Origin: JBBPZK01 sp965219175
GTDB lineage: Bacteria; Actinomycetota; Rubrobacteria; Rubrobacterales; Rubrobacteraceae
Assembly: GCA_965219175.1 (NCBI GenBank)
Contig: CBDCNI010000001.1
Span: forward strand, 868,001-932,000
DNA length: 64,000 bases
Direction: 5' to 3'
The position numbers and the translations under genes are program-made. Within the stretch, counting starts at the first letter, position 1. The number at the start of each line of letters is the position of its first letter. The notes beneath the pieces are model-generated. The model worked only from the letters and a program-made list of their open reading frames with translations. It had not been told where the DNA came from and searched no databases. Shown piece after piece: positions 61,009 through 64,000 of the stretch.

Positions 61009-62274
61009 CTATGAGCGCTCTGGCTCCGGGTTTCGCAGGGCTACTTTGACCGCCCGCTTAGGGTCGAAGAAGTAGCTCATGAAGGCGCAGAGTATCGGGA
61101 TGGCGGCCATGAGGGCGAGGCCCAGGGAATAGTCGCCGGAGAATTGTCGGAAGGCAGCGAGTGGGAGAGGGGCTAGGGCTGCGCCGGAGATCATGACCAT
61201 CGTGGCTGGTCCCTGGACTTTGCCGAGGCCGAGGCGTCCGTAGTAATGAGCCCATATCACCCCGGCCACGACGCCCTGCATCCCGCTCGCCGCACCGAGG
61301 ATGAGCGCGTATAAGACGGCCGTCAAGGGAGCCGAGACGAACTGTAGCATGACCAGCGCCGCCAGCAGGAGGCCCTGGCTCAGGAGCAGTGGTTTTCTCG
61401 GTCCCAGGCGTTCCGTCAGGAAGCCGGAGAGGAGGGTGAAAGAGGCTGCGGCTGCTGCGAAGGCAGCGAAAATGCCGGCAGCGACGATGGGGCCGACGCC
61501 GTGTTCGCCCAGGATGGAGATCTGGTGAAACACGAGCGCCGTGACCACGAACGGAACGGCCGCCAGAGGGACGGCAAGAAGCCAAAAGTCGGGGGAAAGT
61601 AGCACCTGTCGCCGGCCTTCGTCCGTCGCGGAGGTGTTTTCGGCGGTCTCGGGGGCGGGTTCCGGGTCGCCGTCCGGGTTGAGTCCTACCGTCTCCGGGC
61701 GGTCGCGTACTACCAGCAGCGCAGCCGGGATGAGTAGAACCCACACCATCACGCCTAGCGCGATGTAGGCTTCCCGCCACCCGATCGAACCGACGAGCGA
61801 CTGCGCGACCGGTGGGAGGACGGCGTTGGACGCGGCCAGCCCGAGCACGACTATGGACATCGCCCGTCCCCGGCGGCGTACGAACCACTGGGCGGTCAGA
61901 ACCGTGGCGGTCACCGGCAGAGACCCCTGTCCCAAAGCTCTCAGCGCCGCAAAGCCGAAGAACAAAGTCGCCGGGCCGGTGGCGAAAGACATCCCGATGC
62001 AGGCGATCCCGAGTGCCGCGGCCACGATGCCCAGCATCAGGCGGGAGCCGAAACGGTCCACAAGGCGGGCCACCAATACCACCATCGCGGCGCTCACGCC
62101 CGTCCCGAAGGCGTACAAGGTCGAGAGGTAGACGCGGGAGATGCCGGTGTCGGCCAGGATCGGGTCGACGAAGACCGAGAAGACGAATGATTGGCCGGGT
62201 CCAGAGCAAAAGGTCGCCAGCGTCGCGGCAACCACGACGGCCCAGCCGTAAAAAGGTCTCTTCGATTTCATCAT
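61009..62274 (-). CDS. MFS transporter, OFA/monocarboxylate-like
   Basis: 421 residues, 12 membrane segments. F-Y-G-W-A-V-V-V-A-A-T-L near the start and F-S-V-F-V-D-P-I-L-A-D-T-G, typical of OFA/monocarboxylate-type members. A hydrophilic loop with acidic residues lies in the middle (about 205-225). The substrate may be an organic acid. Divergent from the substrate-binding protein gene, with a 13-bp palindrome in the gap. Confidence 0.82.
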   Translation of the reverse strand: MMKSKRPFYGWAVVVAATLATFCSGPGQSFVFSVFVDPILADTGISRVYLSTLYAFGTGVSAAMVVLVARLVDRFGSRLMLGIVAAALGIACIGMSFATGPATLFFGFAALRALGQGSLPVTATVLTAQWFVRRRGRAMSIVVLGLAASNAVLPPVAQSLVGSIGWREAYIALGVMVWVLLIPAALLVVRDRPETVGLNPDGDPEPAPETAENTSATDEGRRQVLLSPDFWLLAVPLAAVPFVVTALVFHQISILGEHGVGPIVAAGIFAAFAAAAASFTLLSGFLTERLGPRKPLLLSQGLLLAALVMLQFVSAPLTAVLYALILGAASGMQGVVAGVIWAHYYGRLGLGKVQGPATMVMISGAALAPLPLAAFRQFSGDYSLGLALMAAIPILCAFMSYFFDPKRAVKVALRNPEPERS

Positions 62275-62339
62275 CGGTAAACCAAGCGGTACGGACGCCC
62301 TCTCACGAACTGTCGGAGTAGGTATTAGAGTAGATCAAA

Positions 62340-62352
62340 GTACAACTTGTAC
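62340..62352. promoter_or_regulatory. Palindrome between divergent MFS and ABC genes
   Basis: GTACAA-C-TTGTAC, perfect with a central base, 66 nt from the MFS start and 147 nt from the substrate-binding protein start. Likely operator for a dimeric regulator. Confidence 0.5.
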
Positions 62353-62498
62353 CTAATTGTCACACGGATGTATTCTATCGGACCCGACCGGAAATGACGG
62401 ATCTAGCTTTAGAAAGGCGATGCTGTTAATCTACGCATCAATAAGTTAACCCGAATTTTACAGGGAAGAGTTTGTTTTCGGAGAGAGGAGCAAGTTCC

Positions 62499-64000
62499 TT
62501 GACGGTGGACAAGAAGATTCAAGGTATCAACCGGCGCGATTTTCTGAAGGTGAGTGGAGCCGGGCTTACGGGCGTGGCTTTGCTCGGGGTCGCAGGCTGC
62601 GGCGGTGGTGGAAACATCCAGGGAGGCCAGGGCGGCAATAGTGGCGGCTCCGGTGGTGGCGGCAACGTTCTGTCTTACGGTCGAGGTGCAGATTCCGTTT
62701 CGCTCGACCCGATCAACGCCACCGACGGCGAGTCTTTCCGGGTTACGACCCAAATCTTCGACGCGCTGCTCGGCTTCGCGCCCGGCACCACCGACGTCAT
62801 ACCGGCGCTTGCCACGGAAGTTCCGAAAGCAGAAAAGGACGGCAAGGAGTACACTTTCAAGCTCCGCAAGGGCGTCAAATTCCACGACGGGACCGACTTC
62901 AACGCGGATGCTGTCGTCTTCAACTTCGAGCGTTGGATCAACACCAAGAACAAGTACCACAAGGGTGGCGGCGGCCAGAGCTCGGACTTTGCCTACTACA
63001 GCTCGCAGTTCGGCGGCTTCGACGACAAGTCCATAATAACGAACGTAAAAGCGGTAGACCCGAACACGGTCCGCTTCACCCTCAAGCAGCCCCAGGGACC
63101 TTTCCTAAAGAATATCGCCATGAAGCAGTTCAGCATCGGCTCCCCAACGGCCATAAAGAAAGACGTCAAGAACTTCTGGCAGAAGCCTGTTGGAACCGGC
63201 CCGTTCACGTTCGGTAGTTGGAACCGTGGCTCGGAAGTGGATCTGAAGGCTAACAAGGACTGGTGGGGCAAAGACCTGCCGGCGTCTAAGGATGGCGGTG
63301 GTCCGAAAGTGGACAAGCTCGTCATCAAGTCGATCCCGGACAACACTTCGCGGGTGGCGGCGCTTTCTGGTGGGCAGCTAAACATCTCCGACGGTCTCAA
63401 CCCGGACGACGTGCCGACGCTCAAGAAGCGGGGCGGCATCAAGGTGGTGCTGAGGCCGGCGTTGGATGTCGGGTATCTGGCGATGAACACCCAGAAAAAG
63501 CCTTTCGACAACGCCAAGGTGCGGCAGGCGATCAACATGGCGATCAACATGCCGAAGCTGGTGCAGGCTTTCTTCGGGGACACTGCGAACGTCGCCTCGA
63601 ATTACATGCCGCCCGCCGTCTCGTACTTCAACGAAAGCATAAAACCCTACAAGTACGACCCGAACCAGGCGAAGAAGCTTCTCAAGGAAGCCGGCGTGAA
63701 GAAGGGATTCAAGCCTTCGTTGTGGTACATGCCGATCCCACGTCCGTACATGCCGGACGGCAAGGGAATAGCGCAAGTCATGCAGAGCGACCTGCAGAAG
63801 GTCGGCATCAACCCGAAGCTGGTCACCTACGAGTGGGGGACGTACCTGGACAAGACCGGCCAGGGCGAGCACGATATGGCTCTGCTCGGATGGACCGGGG
63901 ACAACGGCGACCCGGACAACTTCCTGAACGTGAACCTCGCCAGTGCTAGCGCCACCCCGAAGAATGCCTTGAACATCGCCTACTACAAGAACCCGGAGGT
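62499..64000 (+). CDS. ABC transporter substrate-binding protein, family 5 (partial)
   Basis: About 500 residues up to the window end, incomplete at the C-terminus. TTG 62499 has GAGAGGAG 9 nt upstream. N-terminal R-R-D-F-L-K is a Tat signal motif, followed by a hydrophobic stretch and lipobox V-A-G-C. The rest is SBP_bac_5: S-L-D-P-I-N-A-T-D, K-F-H-D-G-T-D-F-N-A-D-A-V, G-T-G-P-F, P-F-D-N-A-K-V-R-Q-A-I-N-M-A, N-Q-A-K-K-L-L-K-E-A-G. It binds peptides or nickel/opine-like ligands for import; permease genes would lie beyond the window. Confidence 0.9.
   Translation, partial: MTVDKKIQGINRRDFLKVSGAGLTGVALLGVAGCGGGGNIQGGQGGNSGGSGGGGNVLSYGRGADSVSLDPINATDGESFRVTTQIFDALLGFAPGTTDVIPALATEVPKAEKDGKEYTFKLRKGVKFHDGTDFNADAVVFNFERWINTKNKYHKGGGGQSSDFAYYSSQFGGFDDKSIITNVKAVDPNTVRFTLKQPQGPFLKNIAMKQFSIGSPTAIKKDVKNFWQKPVGTGPFTFGSWNRGSEVDLKANKDWWGKDLPASKDGGGPKVDKLVIKSIPDNTSRVAALSGGQLNISDGLNPDDVPTLKKRGGIKVVLRPALDVGYLAMNTQKKPFDNAKVRQAINMAINMPKLVQAFFGDTANVASNYMPPAVSYFNESIKPYKYDPNQAKKLLKEAGVKKGFKPSLWYMPIPRPYMPDGKGIAQVMQSDLQKVGINPKLVTYEWGTYLDKTGQGEHDMALLGWTGDNGDPDNFLNVNLASASATPKNALNIAYYKNPE

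Overview
The window is a 64 kb piece of a high-GC bacterial chromosome. The gene content and style point to an actinobacterium of the Rubrobacter type: an acyl-CoA carboxylase operon with separate beta, small epsilon-like and biotin-carboxylase/BCCP alpha subunits, adjacent 2-oxoglutarate dehydrogenase E1 and E2 genes, MeaB, an actinobacterial T-box on ileS, many GTG/TTG starts, and several promoters whose -10 box lies only 7-9 nt before the start codon. The genus is an inference from style. No rRNA, CRISPR array, prophage or intact insertion sequence was seen; two tRNA genes (Ile-GAT, Ala-TGC) are present.

Layout. 0-5 kb: a ChrB-N-like protein coupled to a two-repeat membrane protein, then DedA and PAP2 membrane enzymes, and a CPA1 Na+/H+ antiporter. 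5-15 kb: redox and small-molecule genes (glutaredoxin-like, OsmC, EamA transporter, CGNR zinc protein, VOC protein with an in-frame stop, class I aldolase, DUF255 thioredoxin-like protein, ASCH, acetamidase/formamidase, NfeD-like, trans-sulfuration PLP enzyme). 15-19 kb: TPR protein, secreted/lipoproteins, and a PadR regulator with a membrane wHTH partner behind a perfect 20-bp palindrome. 19-25 kb: sucA-sucB, a VapBC pair, meaB. 25-27 kb: an MFS transporter and a decayed fragment that looks like the C-terminus of a type ISP restriction-modification enzyme. 27-32 kb: one operon of M20 hydrolase, SDR, and a complete ECF transporter (S, A1, A2, T). 32-37 kb: the acyl-CoA carboxylase operon, followed by a divergent RtcB-like protein that has lost most catalytic residues, then DUF5654. 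37-39 kb: bifunctional-nuclease-type protein, the two tRNAs, DUF309 and FmdB zinc-ribbon genes. 39-50 kb: App1-type phosphatase, MFS, cupin, lipoproteins, M23-like protein with a substituted metal ligand, aminotransferase, HAD hydrolase, mutM. 50-54 kb: ileS with a T-box leader. 54-64 kb: YedY-like molybdoenzyme, haloalkane dehalogenase, MFS transporters, a diadenylate-cyclase-domain protein, YghA-like SDR, LysM protein, and a Tat/lipo-type peptide-family ABC substrate-binding protein cut by the window end.

Functional links. The acyl-CoA carboxylase operon and MeaB suggest propionyl-/methylmalonyl-CoA metabolism feeding the TCA enzymes SucA/SucB. The M20-SDR-ECF operon looks like a dedicated uptake-and-processing unit for an unidentified small molecule. 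Its two ECF ATPases differ in a way that predicts one normal and one degenerate ATP site. The most unusual items are this asymmetric ECF ATPase pair, the RtcB-like pseudoenzyme, the restriction-enzyme remnant, the ChrB-N/REGLE-like membrane pair, and the diadenylate cyclase with a long unassigned N-terminal region.
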